Source of the DNA: Psychrosphaera algicola
GTDB lineage: Bacteria; Pseudomonadota; Gammaproteobacteria; Enterobacterales; Alteromonadaceae
Reading direction: 5' to 3'
Assembly: GCF_028401425.1 (NCBI RefSeq)
Contig: NZ_JAQOMS010000002.1
Location: 3,844,001-3,908,000, forward strand
DNA: 64,000 nt
The translations under genes were made by a program, and so were the position numbers. A model generated the notes under the pieces. The model ran no database searches and was not told the DNA's origin. It saw only the letters and a list, made by a program, of their open reading frames with translations. This document shows positions 38,992 through 47,982 of the stretch, in pieces (the first letter of the stretch is position 1; the number at the start of each line of letters is the position of its first letter).

Positions 38992-39025
38992 TTTGACCTC
39001 AAAGCAAACCAGCCGAAGCTGGTTT
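38992..39025 (-). repeat. Cassette repeat, copy 3 (terminator-like)
   Basis: TTTGACCTCAAAGCAAACCA then GCCGAAGCTGGTTT; on the minus strand AAACCAGC-TTCG-GCTGGTTT. It lies 21 bases past the stop of the minus-strand immunity gene at 39046. Confidence 0.7.
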
Positions 39026-39045
39026 ATAAATACTGTATATTCAAT

Positions 39046-39462
39046 CTATTCAAAGGGTTGTAATTGCCCTCGATATAATTTTAAGGTTGTGAGGAATAAA
39101 TGTTCTAGTTTATCCATATTTAGTAATACAAGTTTCAAACTTCTTTCCAGTAACATATCTAAATCATGTGCTGACATTAATTGAGAGGCTAAAGTTCTTA
39201 GTTCTACAAACTCATTCATAGAAAGTTGGTTTCTTAACTCTTCTAAAGCATCTCCATAAAGTAAAGGAACTTCTAACAAGCCAGAGTAACCTTTCACTTG
39301 GCAGCCTTTTCCAATTTTTATTGTAATAATTCGAGTTTTACAATCTGAAGATATAAACAAAAATATATTTTTATTTTTACATATAATTACACTGTCTCTC
39401 TCGTGACCATACTTTACAGGATCAACTAAAAATTCTGAGAACAAATCACTATATTTCATCAA
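39046..39462 (-). CDS. Probable immunity protein of the second Rhs tip
   Basis: A 138-residue protein, MMKYSDLFSEFLVDPVKYGH to RGQLQPFE, with a beta-rich first half and a helical second half (ELRNQLSMNEFVELRTLASQ). I recognise no family. It starts 34 bases after the toxin stop on the same strand and is followed by a terminator-like cassette repeat, so an immunity role is the natural guess. No signal peptide, so it would neutralise a cytosolic toxin. Intact frame. Confidence 0.5.
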   Translation of the reverse strand: MMKYSDLFSEFLVDPVKYGHERDSVIICKNKNIFLFISSDCKTRIITIKIGKGCQVKGYSGLLEVPLLYGDALEELRNQLSMNEFVELRTLASQLMSAHDLDMLLERSLKLVLLNMDKLEHLFLTTLKLYRGQLQPFE

Positions 39463-39496
39463 AACTTGTTCAATTTCTCTTTTTCCATCTTTTCAA

Positions 39497-40439
39497 TTAC
39501 CGCCCGTAGCTAGGAAAATTATATGTATCGAAAACCATTTGCCTTTCATAATTGAGATATTGCCTTTTCGCAATTTCTTTTAGTTCGGCCTTGTACCATT
39601 CTGAGATAGGTTTATTTCTATAATCCATAGCTCTACCAATATCTACAATCCTAAAACCAGAATTCATAATGCCATTCACCCAGCCCCTATTATAAGCAAC
39701 TGAAATTTGATCTCTTACAGACTTAGAGAATGAATTCATAAATTCGGAGCCAAATTTATACATATCAGGCCAACTAGGTCGAATCTGCAAAGCACCCATA
39801 TTTTTAGCTTCACGAATAACTCTAGTCTGCTGCTCACCGATCACCGCTAATGAGTTACCTCTATGATTTTCTGCATCTGTTACTCCCACTTGAATACCAG
39901 CTTGGTAAGCCCCTTCTATATAACCTTCTGTCAATTGAGCTTCAGATAACTCACCATTTGCAAGAGTTGAAGGAGCCAAAGCAGCCCCTATAAAACCACC
40001 TTTTTTAAAGCTGTTTACTACAGTTTTAGCGAAGGACTTAATTCCACTTCCAAAATCAGATTTACTTGATTCTGAAGGTTTACCAACATCTTCAACTGTA
40101 GCTGAATTTGCGAACTGTTGGTTCATCTGGCCTGAAGAAACACTCACTAATTGAAAAGATTCCCCAGATTTCGTATTTACAATAGCTTTGTCTTTGTAGA
40201 CCTCTATACTTTCGAATTCTTTGTCACCTATATCTTCTGCTGGCGCACCTCCAGAGCCACAATCACCATTCATAGACGAGAACCGTTGTGCAAGCATAAC
40301 CAGTTGGATCGGTTCCAGCCATAGGATTATTCATAATATATGAATAAGGGTTTATCGACTGGGTATTTGTTGGAGCCTGTATAAACGGATCAACACTCAT
40401 AAACCGGCCAAGGTTGTAATCGTAGATCCGACCGTTCAT
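39497..40439 (-). pseudogene. Orphan Rhs tip with unrecognised toxin domain
   Basis: It opens at MNGRIYDYNLGRFMSVDPFI and INPYSYIMNNPMAGTDPTGY like the plus-strand copy, with no N-terminal part. After a shift near 40295 a continuous frame runs from about QRFSSMNGDCGSGGAPAEDI to FPSYGR. A Gly/Ser/Ala linker region (KKGGFIGAALAPSTLANGEL) precedes the last 120 residues (SWPDMYKFGSEFMNSFSKSV, GWVNGIMNSGFRIVDIGRAM, YERQMVFDTYNFPSYGR). I recognise no toxin family; several Trp, Tyr, Asp and Arg could be catalytic. An immunity-like gene follows at once. Confidence 0.6.
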
Positions 40440-40447
40440 ATGAATTA
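40294..40447. repeat. Inverted repeat, right arm (Rhs core tip)
   Basis: Inverted partner of 33944-34093. Both arms encode LIH-MNGR through DPTGY and both diverge upstream of the LIH codons. Together they bracket 6.5 kb. Confidence 0.8.
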
Positions 40448-40513
40448 ATTTAATCTAAATAGCTAACGTTATGGATTATTATCAACGAGCAGTGTTGATT
40501 TTGGATCTAATAC

Positions 40514-40543
40514 AAAAAGCGGAACTCATAAGTTCCGCTTTTT
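40514..40543. terminator. Terminator downstream of the DUF3297 gene
   Basis: AAAAAGCGGAACT / AGTTCCGCTTTTT with a 4-base CATA loop; it can act on both strands. Confidence 0.85.
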
Positions 40544-40580
40544 ATAGTAAAGTTGTAATGATAACTCTAAGACATAACCG

Positions 40581-40829
40581 TTATTTATAAAAGGCCTCAA
40601 CAGTTCCTTTCATCTTGATTAGTAGTGGTTGTCCGCGGCGGTCTAACGCTTTTGCAGAAGCCACTTTTACCCAGCCTTCGCTGATGCAATATTCTTCTAC
40701 ATCGTTACGCTCTTTGCCGTTTAGACGAATACCAATGTCGTGCTCGAAAATTTCTGCCACATGAAATGGGCTGCGAGGATTACCTGAAAGGTGATCCGGT
40801 AATTCCGGTAGTGATTTAGTATCGTTCAT
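40581..40829 (-). CDS. DUF3297 family protein
   Basis: An 82-residue soluble protein, MNDTKSLPELPDHLSGNPRS, then GIRLNGKERNDVEEYCISEG and KALDRRGQPLLIKMKG. This is the whole of DUF3297, a small conserved family in gammaproteobacteria and others with no known role (a glutathione-peroxidase-like name sometimes attached has no support here). I chose ATG 40829, since the 20 residues upstream are not conserved-looking. Intact frame. It marks the return to core genes after the Rhs region. Confidence 0.85.
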   Translation of the reverse strand: MNDTKSLPELPDHLSGNPRSPFHVAEIFEHDIGIRLNGKERNDVEEYCISEGWVKVASAKALDRRGQPLLIKMKGTVEAFYK

Positions 40830-40940
40830 GTATTTGACCTGATTAAATAAAAGCTTCGCCATTTTAGACAATAACACCCCAGCGCTCAAGCATTGCTATT
40901 GAGTTTTGCCAGAATCGTAGGTTAATCATCTATAATTGGT

Positions 40941-41464
40941 TTAATTTGCCAAGTTGTTCAACATAATACCCAGTTTATTGATGGTATTTAGATTCCTACC
41001 GGTTGCGGTTTGGCCCAAACAAGACTCTATGTTTGCAATGAGTTTAGAGCGACCAATACCGTCAGGCGCATATAAATAAAATACATTACCTTTGATTGTA
41101 TATTGTTCAGAATCCGCAAGGTATTTTGTTAATTTATCCGTGACTAAGTTGATGTCATTTTTACAGAAATAAAAATGAACAAATTTACCTTCAAATTCTG
41201 CGTAGGGGTTACCGTCAACAGCGGATGTAAATTCCGCCTCATTTAAGCTAAAAACCTCTGGCGAAAAACCATAATGCTCTGCAATTGTCGCCTGCACTGC
41301 ATCTGCAGGGGGATTGTACTTTTTAATACAATATTGCCACTTTGAATATAGGACGATACATTTTCAAATTTGCTCAACATTAGAAGTGCGACAAAATCTT
41401 TCATTGGCAATAAGTTTTTTCCACCTACATTGACGCCTTTGAGTAATACGACAAATTGTTGCAT
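40941..41464 (-). CDS. DUF1697 family protein
   Basis: It begins MQQFVVLLKGVNVGGKNLLP, then SSYIQSGNIVL, the hallmark opening of DUF1697 (a ferredoxin-like alpha/beta family of unknown function). The frame breaks near 41290 and resumes at ADAVQATIAEHYGFSPEVFS, continuing through YLYAPDGIGRSKLIANIESC and NLNTINKLGIML to the end. Joined length about 174, normal. TTG at 41467 also fits as start, but ATG 41464 is simpler. Confidence 0.8.
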
Positions 41465-41602
41465 CAAACTTCCTTAATTAGTTAGTATTGCATGGCGTAA
41501 TTAATATAACTTGTTTTGTCTATCAATGACTATACTCAGGTTAATCCCGCTTTAGATGCATTCAACCGAATTTAATTCTCCAATCGAAATAAGGAACACA
41601 GT

Positions 41603-43775
41603 TTGAGTGATAAAACGACACCAGTAAATAATCGACAAGAGAATGATCATGAACGATTAGAACTTATTATTAATGCCACTGGTGTGGGAATTTGGGATTG
41701 GCAAATTCAAACTGACGAATTGACGTTCAATGAGCGGTGGGCAGAAATTATTGGTTATCGTTATGATGAGTTGCACCCAATTAAATTTGATACATGGGCC
41801 AGCTATTTACATCCTGATGATTTAATTAGAGCAAACGAATTAATCACTCAACATTTTAACGGTGACCTAGAGTTTTACGAAGTCGAAGCCCGAATAAAAC
41901 ATAAATCGGGTCATTATGTTTGGGTTCAAGCCTCAGGGAAACTCGTTGAATGGGATATGGATGGTAATCCCAAAAGAATGATAGGTTTCCACTTGGATAT
42001 TACTGAACGTAAAAAAGCCGAAGAAAGCATGGTTTTAGCCAGTCAGTTACTAAATGAGTCTGAACGAATTGGCAAGTTAGGGGGATGGGAGTTTAATTTA
42101 AAAACTGGAGATTTGTTTTGGACAGAAGAAACCTATCGAATACATGAAACAACACCTGAAGAGTTTAATCCAACAGTAGATGCTGGCGTCGACTATTTTT
42201 TACCAGAGTCAAAAATAGTAATCGCGAAAGCACTTGATGAAGCAATAAAAAATGGGGTTGGCTATGACCTCGAATTAGAGACGTATACCACAAAGGGTAG
42301 AAAAATAGATGTAAGAACAACATGTACGGTGTCAATGGAAGACGGCGTACCTGTGCGCCTTGTCGGCATTTTCCAAGACATAACTGAACAAAAAAATAAT
42401 CAGAGAAAATTGGAAAAAGTAATCGTGAATTGTCAGTTGCCAATTCAGCATTAAAACTTTCCGCCCACTATGACCAACTTACCGGCTTGCCTAATCGAAA
42501 TTTACTGTCTGATAGGCTTGAGCACGCTATGGCAAAATGTATAAGAAATAAAAAATACATTGCCATTGCGTTTATTGACTTAGACGGATTTAAAGTTGTT
42601 AACGACACTCAGGGTCACGGCGCAGGGGACGAATTACTAAAAAAGTGGCAACTCTGTTAAAGCATGTATTGCGTGAAGGGGATACTTTATCGCGTTTTGG
42701 CGGTGATGAGTTTGTGGCTGTAATCGATGACCTTACATCTCCTTCTGAGAGTAACTTGGTCATATCGAGAATGCTAGAATCATTATCGTCCTCGATTCCT
42801 GTTGGTGATAAATTATTGAAAATTTCTGCGAGCATTGGAGTTACGTTTTACCCATTAGATAATGCGAGTCCTGATCAACTGCTACGTCACGCTGACCAAG
42901 CAATGTATATAGCCAAACAAGAAGGTAAAAACCGCAGTTATATTTTTGACGTAGAAAGAGATGTCGCAGTTAAACATTTAAATGAAGAATTAAATAGAAT
43001 CGCACAGGCATTAAAAAACCAAGAGTTTGTACTTTTCTATCAGCCAAAAATTGATCTTAGGACTTCGGACGTTGTTGGGGTTGAAGCATTAATCAGGTGG
43101 CAACACCCAGAAAAAGGATTACTATCCCCAGCGTCATTTTTACCTGCCGTCGAACATGATATTTTGGATATTGAAATTGGTAAATGGGTTATTAATACTG
43201 CCTTAAAACAATTACAAACTTGGCAGGCCGCTGGTCACAATATTCCAATGAGTGTCAATATCAGTCCAATGCATTTGCAGCACTCTGTATTTGTTAATGA
43301 CTTGAAGAAAAAACTTAGCAACTATCCTCAATTTAAAGCAGAAAGTTTAGAGTTTGAAATTTTAGAAAGCAGTGCTTTAAAAGATATTGAGTTAGTTTCA
43401 AAGGTGATGAAAGAATGTGAGAAGTTAGGCGTACGTTTTTCAATTGACGACTTTGGGACAGGCTATTCATCATTGACCTATTTGAAACGCTTACCTGCGA
43501 AATATTTAAAGATTGACCAATCCTTTGTACGAGACATGTTATTTGATAAAGACGATACTGCAATTATTCAAGGTATCATTGAATTAGCGAAAGTATTTGA
43601 CCTTAAAGTGATTGCTGAAGGGGTAGAAACCCCTTTACATGGTGAACTTTTATTATCATTAGGCAGTTATTTAGCGCAGGGTTATGGCATCGCCAAACCG
43701 ATGCCTGAAAATGAATTTTTAGCTTGGCTAGTAAAGTGGGAACACGCCCCTTATTTAGTCGATGGAAGTAAATAA
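41603..43775 (+). CDS. PAS-PAS-GGDEF-EAL cyclic-di-GMP protein
   Basis: Two N-terminal PAS domains (about residues 15-135 and 150-265; IINATGVGIWDWQIQTDELT, RIGKLGGWEFNLKTG) are followed by a GGDEF domain (SRFGGDEFVAV intact, with an RxxD inhibitory site REGD five residues before) and an EAL domain (GVEALIRWQHPEKG, DDFGTGYSSLTYLKRLPAKY). It may make and degrade cyclic di-GMP in response to a PAS signal. The start is TTG. The frame breaks near 42420 and near 42645. Joined length about 723. No transmembrane helix, so cytosolic. No partner gene next to it. Confidence 0.9.
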
Positions 43776-43801
43776 AAGTAAACTGATTAAGATTAAACTA
43801 T

Positions 43802-44696
43802 CTATTCCAACGTGTTTTTAGCAACTTGTGTCGCATAATCTCGTAAAGCTTTTAATTGCGGGCTTTCTGTTTGCCAGTAATGCCAATAAAGCGGAGTGTC
43901 GATGAAATAGCTCTGAGGCCAAATCGACTAACTCTCCAGTTTCTATTGACGTTCCAAGTTGTAAGGTTGGCAGTAAACCGTAGCCTAAACCCGCTAACAT
44001 GGCCTGTTTGAAACCTTCAGAGGAAGGTAAAATATGCGTATATTTTGGTGTCGAGCCATTAAGCTGTTGCAGAAATTGATGTTGTAATTTGTCATTCTCG
44101 TCAAACACTAAACAGGGTAAGTCCGCCAATTGACTGGAAGATGTCATATTGTGACGTTGAACAAATGCAGGACTTGCAATAACTTGATAACGTAACGCGC
44201 CTAAATAACTGACTAAACCACCGTTTACCGCCTCTGGTGTTGAACAAATACACACCATCACCTCGCCAGCCTTCATACGTTTCAGTCCGATAGATTGATC
44301 TTCTAAGATAATTTCAAAACGAAAATGCCCATGACTATTAACATCGCTTTTGGGGAGCGCCAATGCATCCGGTAGCCAGGTTGCTAACGAGTCAGCATTA
44401 ACTGCTAACTTAACGGTTAGTGGTAAATCCGGTGGGGCGCTTTCATCAGATGTACGAATACTTAACGCGACTTCTAATTGCAATACTTGTTGTAAGTGGT
44501 TTAACAGTCGCTTGCCAAGGGCTGTTGGTTTTGGCGGCTGGGTACGGATTAAAACTGGCTCACCAAGGGTTGATTCTAATTGGTGAATGCGTCGACTAAC
44601 AGCTGACTGCGTAATAAACAGAATTTTAGATGCTTTTTCAAAACCACCCTCGGTTACAACAGCGGAAAGTGCGTGAAGTAGTTGATAATCAATCAT
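43802..44696 (-). CDS. argP: LysR-family regulator ArgP
   Basis: Starts MIDYQLLHALSAVVTEGGFE with the winged helix TQSAVSRRIHQLESTLGEP, as in ArgP/IciA, the arginine/lysine-responsive activator of argO. The frame ends early as read (43818); one base over gives PLYWHYWQTESPQLKALRDY and a stop at 43802, the expected ArgP tail. Joined length about 298. I chose ATG 44696; longer starts add unrelated residues. It is divergent from argO, 139 bases away, the classical arrangement. Confidence 0.92.
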
Positions 44697-44835
44697 GAGT
44701 TTTATGCATGTACCAGTTTTATTATTCATTGGATTTGTATCTAAGCAGGGATTACGCTTCGTGTCATCAAAAAATGAGTGACTTAATTTAAATTTATAAA
44801 GATTTAAATACGCATAATCATAGAGGTTTAATACG

Positions 44836-45435
44836 ATGTCTTTTTTATCTGGCATGATGCTGGGACTCAGTTTAATCATCGCCATAGGCGCACAAAATAT
44901 TTGGGTATTGAGTCAGTGTATGGCTGGCGCTAATCGATTGGTGATTGCTTTTGTCTGTATCGCTTGTGATGCAAGCTTGATTATTATAGGTGTTTATTCT
45001 GCGAATGAAATTAAGCTCGTATTACCCGGGATTTTACCTTGGTTAATGTGGGGTGGGATCTTAATGTTGCTCTACCTTGCTTATGGTTCGGCACAAAGAG
45101 CAATTAAAGGCACTTCAGGTCTTAAGTTAACGAACACAGTAAAAGTGAGCTGGTGGCATACGGCGATTACCGCGTTGGCTATTAGCCTTTTAAACCCCCA
45201 CGTATATTTAGATACCGTGCTTTTACTTGGAAGTATTGGTGCGTTACAACCTAATCCAGCGCAATTTGCAGCTGGGGCCTGTGTAGGCTCAGTTATTTGG
45301 TTTAGCAGTTTGGTGCTATTTTCACCTAAGCTTAAAGTATTGCTGAGTTCACCAATGAGATGGCGAGTTTTTGATTCTGGTATTGCGGTTATTTTATGTT
45401 TTGTGGCGTTGCAACTCTATATGGTAAAACTATGA
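44836..45435 (+). CDS. argO: Arginine exporter ArgO, LysE family
   Basis: A 199-residue inner-membrane protein with about six helices, FLSGMMLGLSLIIAIGAQNI at the start and ALAISLLNPHVYLDTVLLLG in the middle, both diagnostic for LysE/ArgO exporters. It should export arginine (and perhaps lysine) under ArgP control. Intact frame. Position beside argP supports the specific name. Confidence 0.92.
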   Translation: MSFLSGMMLGLSLIIAIGAQNIWVLSQCMAGANRLVIAFVCIACDASLIIIGVYSANEIKLVLPGILPWLMWGGILMLLYLAYGSAQRAIKGTSGLKLTNTVKVSWWHTAITALAISLLNPHVYLDTVLLLGSIGALQPNPAQFAAGACVGSVIWFSSLVLFSPKLKVLLSSPMRWRVFDSGIAVILCFVALQLYMVKL

Positions 45436-45480
45436 ATCGGGTCAGGTCATTTTCATACAACACAAAAATAGAAGAAATAA

Positions 45481-46440
45481 CTAATTTGTTAATCCTGCAA
45501 TATTTACCTGCATGGAAAACAAACCTTTAGCCGTCGTGATAAGAATTGTTTTGTTATTTTTACCACCAAAAGCGAGGTTAGTGACATTTTGGCCCAAAAC
45601 AATTTTGTCGATGAATTTACCAGTGGGTGAGTAGATATTAATTACGCCTTTATTGTGGCTACTGACATAAAGGTTTCCTGCACAATCCACTTTAATGCCG
45701 TCTGGTGAGGCGACCTTAATAAAATCTCTGCGATTAGAAACATCGCCACTGCTACTAATATCGTACTTACTGACTCGATTACTAAAATCACCGATATAGA
45801 GCGTTTTTGGTCTGGCGAAAGCGCAACACCATTAGGTTTATCTAAACTGCCATCGATTAGGCTAACTTTACCATTGACATCAATCTTATAAACACCAGTG
45901 TATGGCTGCTGTTGTGTTCTATCGCCAAGTTGCCAGTTGGGATCAGTAAAATAGATATTACCCCTGCTATCCATCGTCATATCATTTGGTGAGTTGAAAT
46001 TTAATTGATTAAATTGCCCGGCAATGATGTTGTTTAACTTGTGCTTTATGTTGAGTTTAGAAACCGATTGAGAGTTATGATTCAGGTTATATAAATTGGG
46101 GCCTTTGGCATATAAGCCATTGGTGCCACTGTGGGTTAAATAAGTGGAAACCGAATTAGGTAAAACCAGTTTGTAGATTGTTGAGTCTGGGCCCTGTGCT
46201 TGCAGGAACTTGAGAAATTCATTTCAGAAAAATAAAACGCCTGTGATGTAGTTGACCATGTTGGCCCTTCTAGAAACAAAAATCATCACTGATTAGTTCA
46301 ACCTTTGAACCATGGGGGATTGGAGATTGACCATCACCATCACAATTTTTAGCTACCATGGTCGGATGGGCCATAGCGGCTTGGCAAAACGTTAGAAATA
46401 ATGCAACAGTGGCTAAGTTTTTTTGCAGTGCTTTTCTCAC
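45481..46440 (-). CDS. SMP-30/gluconolactonase-like secreted protein
   Basis: A beta-propeller protein with signal peptide (GTG start; RKALQKNLATVALFLTFCQA then AMAHP). Propeller motifs include NDMTMDSRGNIYFTDPNW, LDKPNGVALSPDQ and DGIKVDCAGNLYVSSHNKG, the metal-binding pattern of SMP-30/gluconolactonase proteins. At least four frame breaks (near 45700, 45820, 45980-46100, 46260), so only parts are obvious. It probably hydrolyses a sugar lactone in the periplasm. It is divergent from the GH10 xylanase, 139 bases away, suggesting shared control in hemicellulose use. Confidence 0.75.
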
Positions 46441-46528
46441 AATCGTAATCTCTCTTTGTTTTCCAATTACTATTTTTTGTACTATTGCTGTAAGTAGTCT
46501 TACTGACTATAACATTCACACTTTTCAT

Positions 46529-46569
46529 CGTATGATTATTTTTTATTGAAAAATCATTATGATTATACG
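46529..46569. repeat. Imperfect inverted repeat at the GH10 start
   Basis: CGTATGATTATTTTT on the left and a right arm ending ATTATGATTATACG form an imperfect palindrome of about 41 bases just upstream of the xylanase ribosome site. It may be an operator or an mRNA hairpin. Confidence 0.35.
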
Positions 46570-46579
46570 GAGCTTACCA

Positions 46580-47713
46580 ATGTATAAATGCCTGACTTTT
46601 GCGATGTTATTGCTGGTTGAACCAATTACGGTTAGTGCTCATCAGGAAGTCGAATTAAAGACGTCATTTGCCGATGCATTTAAAATGGGCGTTGCGGTAA
46701 ATCAGGATATTGTTACCGGGAAAGACGCGGCGGCCTATTCCATTATTACTAAGCAATTTAATACTGTTACGCTTGAAAATGCGATGAAAGCGGAAGCGAT
46801 TTACCCGTCACGCGATAACGTTGATTTTAGTGGTGCAGATGCATTTATCGAATTTGCGCAGAAATACCAGATGTTCACCGTTGGGCATACGTTAGTCTGG
46901 CATAACCAAACACCAAGTTGGTTTTTTCATAACCGTAATAACGAACCAAACACCCCAAAGCAACAGCTAGAACAAATGCGCAAACACATAGAATTAGTTG
47001 CAGGGCGATATAAAGAAAAAGTTGATGCATGGGACGTTGTAAATGAAGTTATCGCTGACGATGGTACCTATCGCCCAACAACCTGGGTTAATAGCGTGGG
47101 TGACGGCGATACTATGGTTAAAGCAGCGTTTAAATATGCCCAACAATATTCACCCGATACTGAACTCTATTACAATGACTTTAATGCCTTAGCGACCCAC
47201 TAAACGAGATGGCATTGTGCGGATGGTTAAAATGTTGCAAAAAGAGGGCATTCGAATTGATGGTGTTGGCATACAAGCGCATTGGGGCTTAAATTTTCCT
47301 CGAATGGAATATATTGAAGACGCTATCGACGCCTATTCAGCATTAGGCATTAAAGTGATGATCACCGAACTAGATATTGACGTTTTACCTTTGACAAAAG
47401 AGGGCCAAATTATTGGTGTCGATATGATGAAACCACAGTTTCAATTGGAAGAATTTGAAGCTTTTTGGACCCATACAAAGCGGGGTTACCTGAGGATATC
47501 GAAGCGCAACTTACCGCCCGTTATAAAGCACTGTTTGAGCTGTTCTATAAAAAACGTGACAAGATAGACCGAGTTACCTTTTGGGGATTGCATGATGGCA
47601 TGTCTTGGAAAAATGGTTATCCCATTCCAAACCGAACAAACTATCCACTGCTTTGGGATCGTGATCTAAATCCTAAACCGGCCATTAAGGCAATTGCGGA
47701 AATTGTAAAATAA
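46580..47713 (+). CDS. GH10 endo-beta-1,4-xylanase, secreted
   Basis: A signal peptide (MYKCLTFAMLLLVEPITVSA) precedes a complete GH10 TIM barrel. The substrate-site blocks TLENAMKAEAIYP and VGHTLVWHNQTPSWFF are intact; acid/base Glu is in WDVVNEV and nucleophile Glu in MITELDID. The frame breaks near 47203 and near 47490; joined length about 377, normal for a single-domain GH10. ATG 46580 has GGAG ten bases upstream. No carbohydrate-binding module. It should cut xylan in the periplasm or outside the cell. Confidence 0.92.
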
Positions 47714-47982
47714 GGGGCTGAATCTTATCGAAAGATCGGTCTTTGACCTCAAGGCGGCTATTGCAGTCGCTCTGTTTCGAAGTACAGCTAGGTAAAAGGG
47801 CTCTGTCCAGCCAATACTTATGCCTCACATTACCGTCGACGATAATATAAACTTTAAATAAGGGTAAGGGTGCAACCAAAAAGCGGCTCGCACGGCGGAA
47901 CCTGCGAAGCTAAGGCGAAAACGTCTGCAATCTCCAAATGCCAATGTGTAACCGCAAACCCGCTAATATTACGCCATTAAAT

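Noticed and set aside
33944..40447. The accessory region as a prophage or integron
   Set aside because: No phage structural, integrase or attC-like features; the content is Rhs tips, immunity genes and small mobile remnants.
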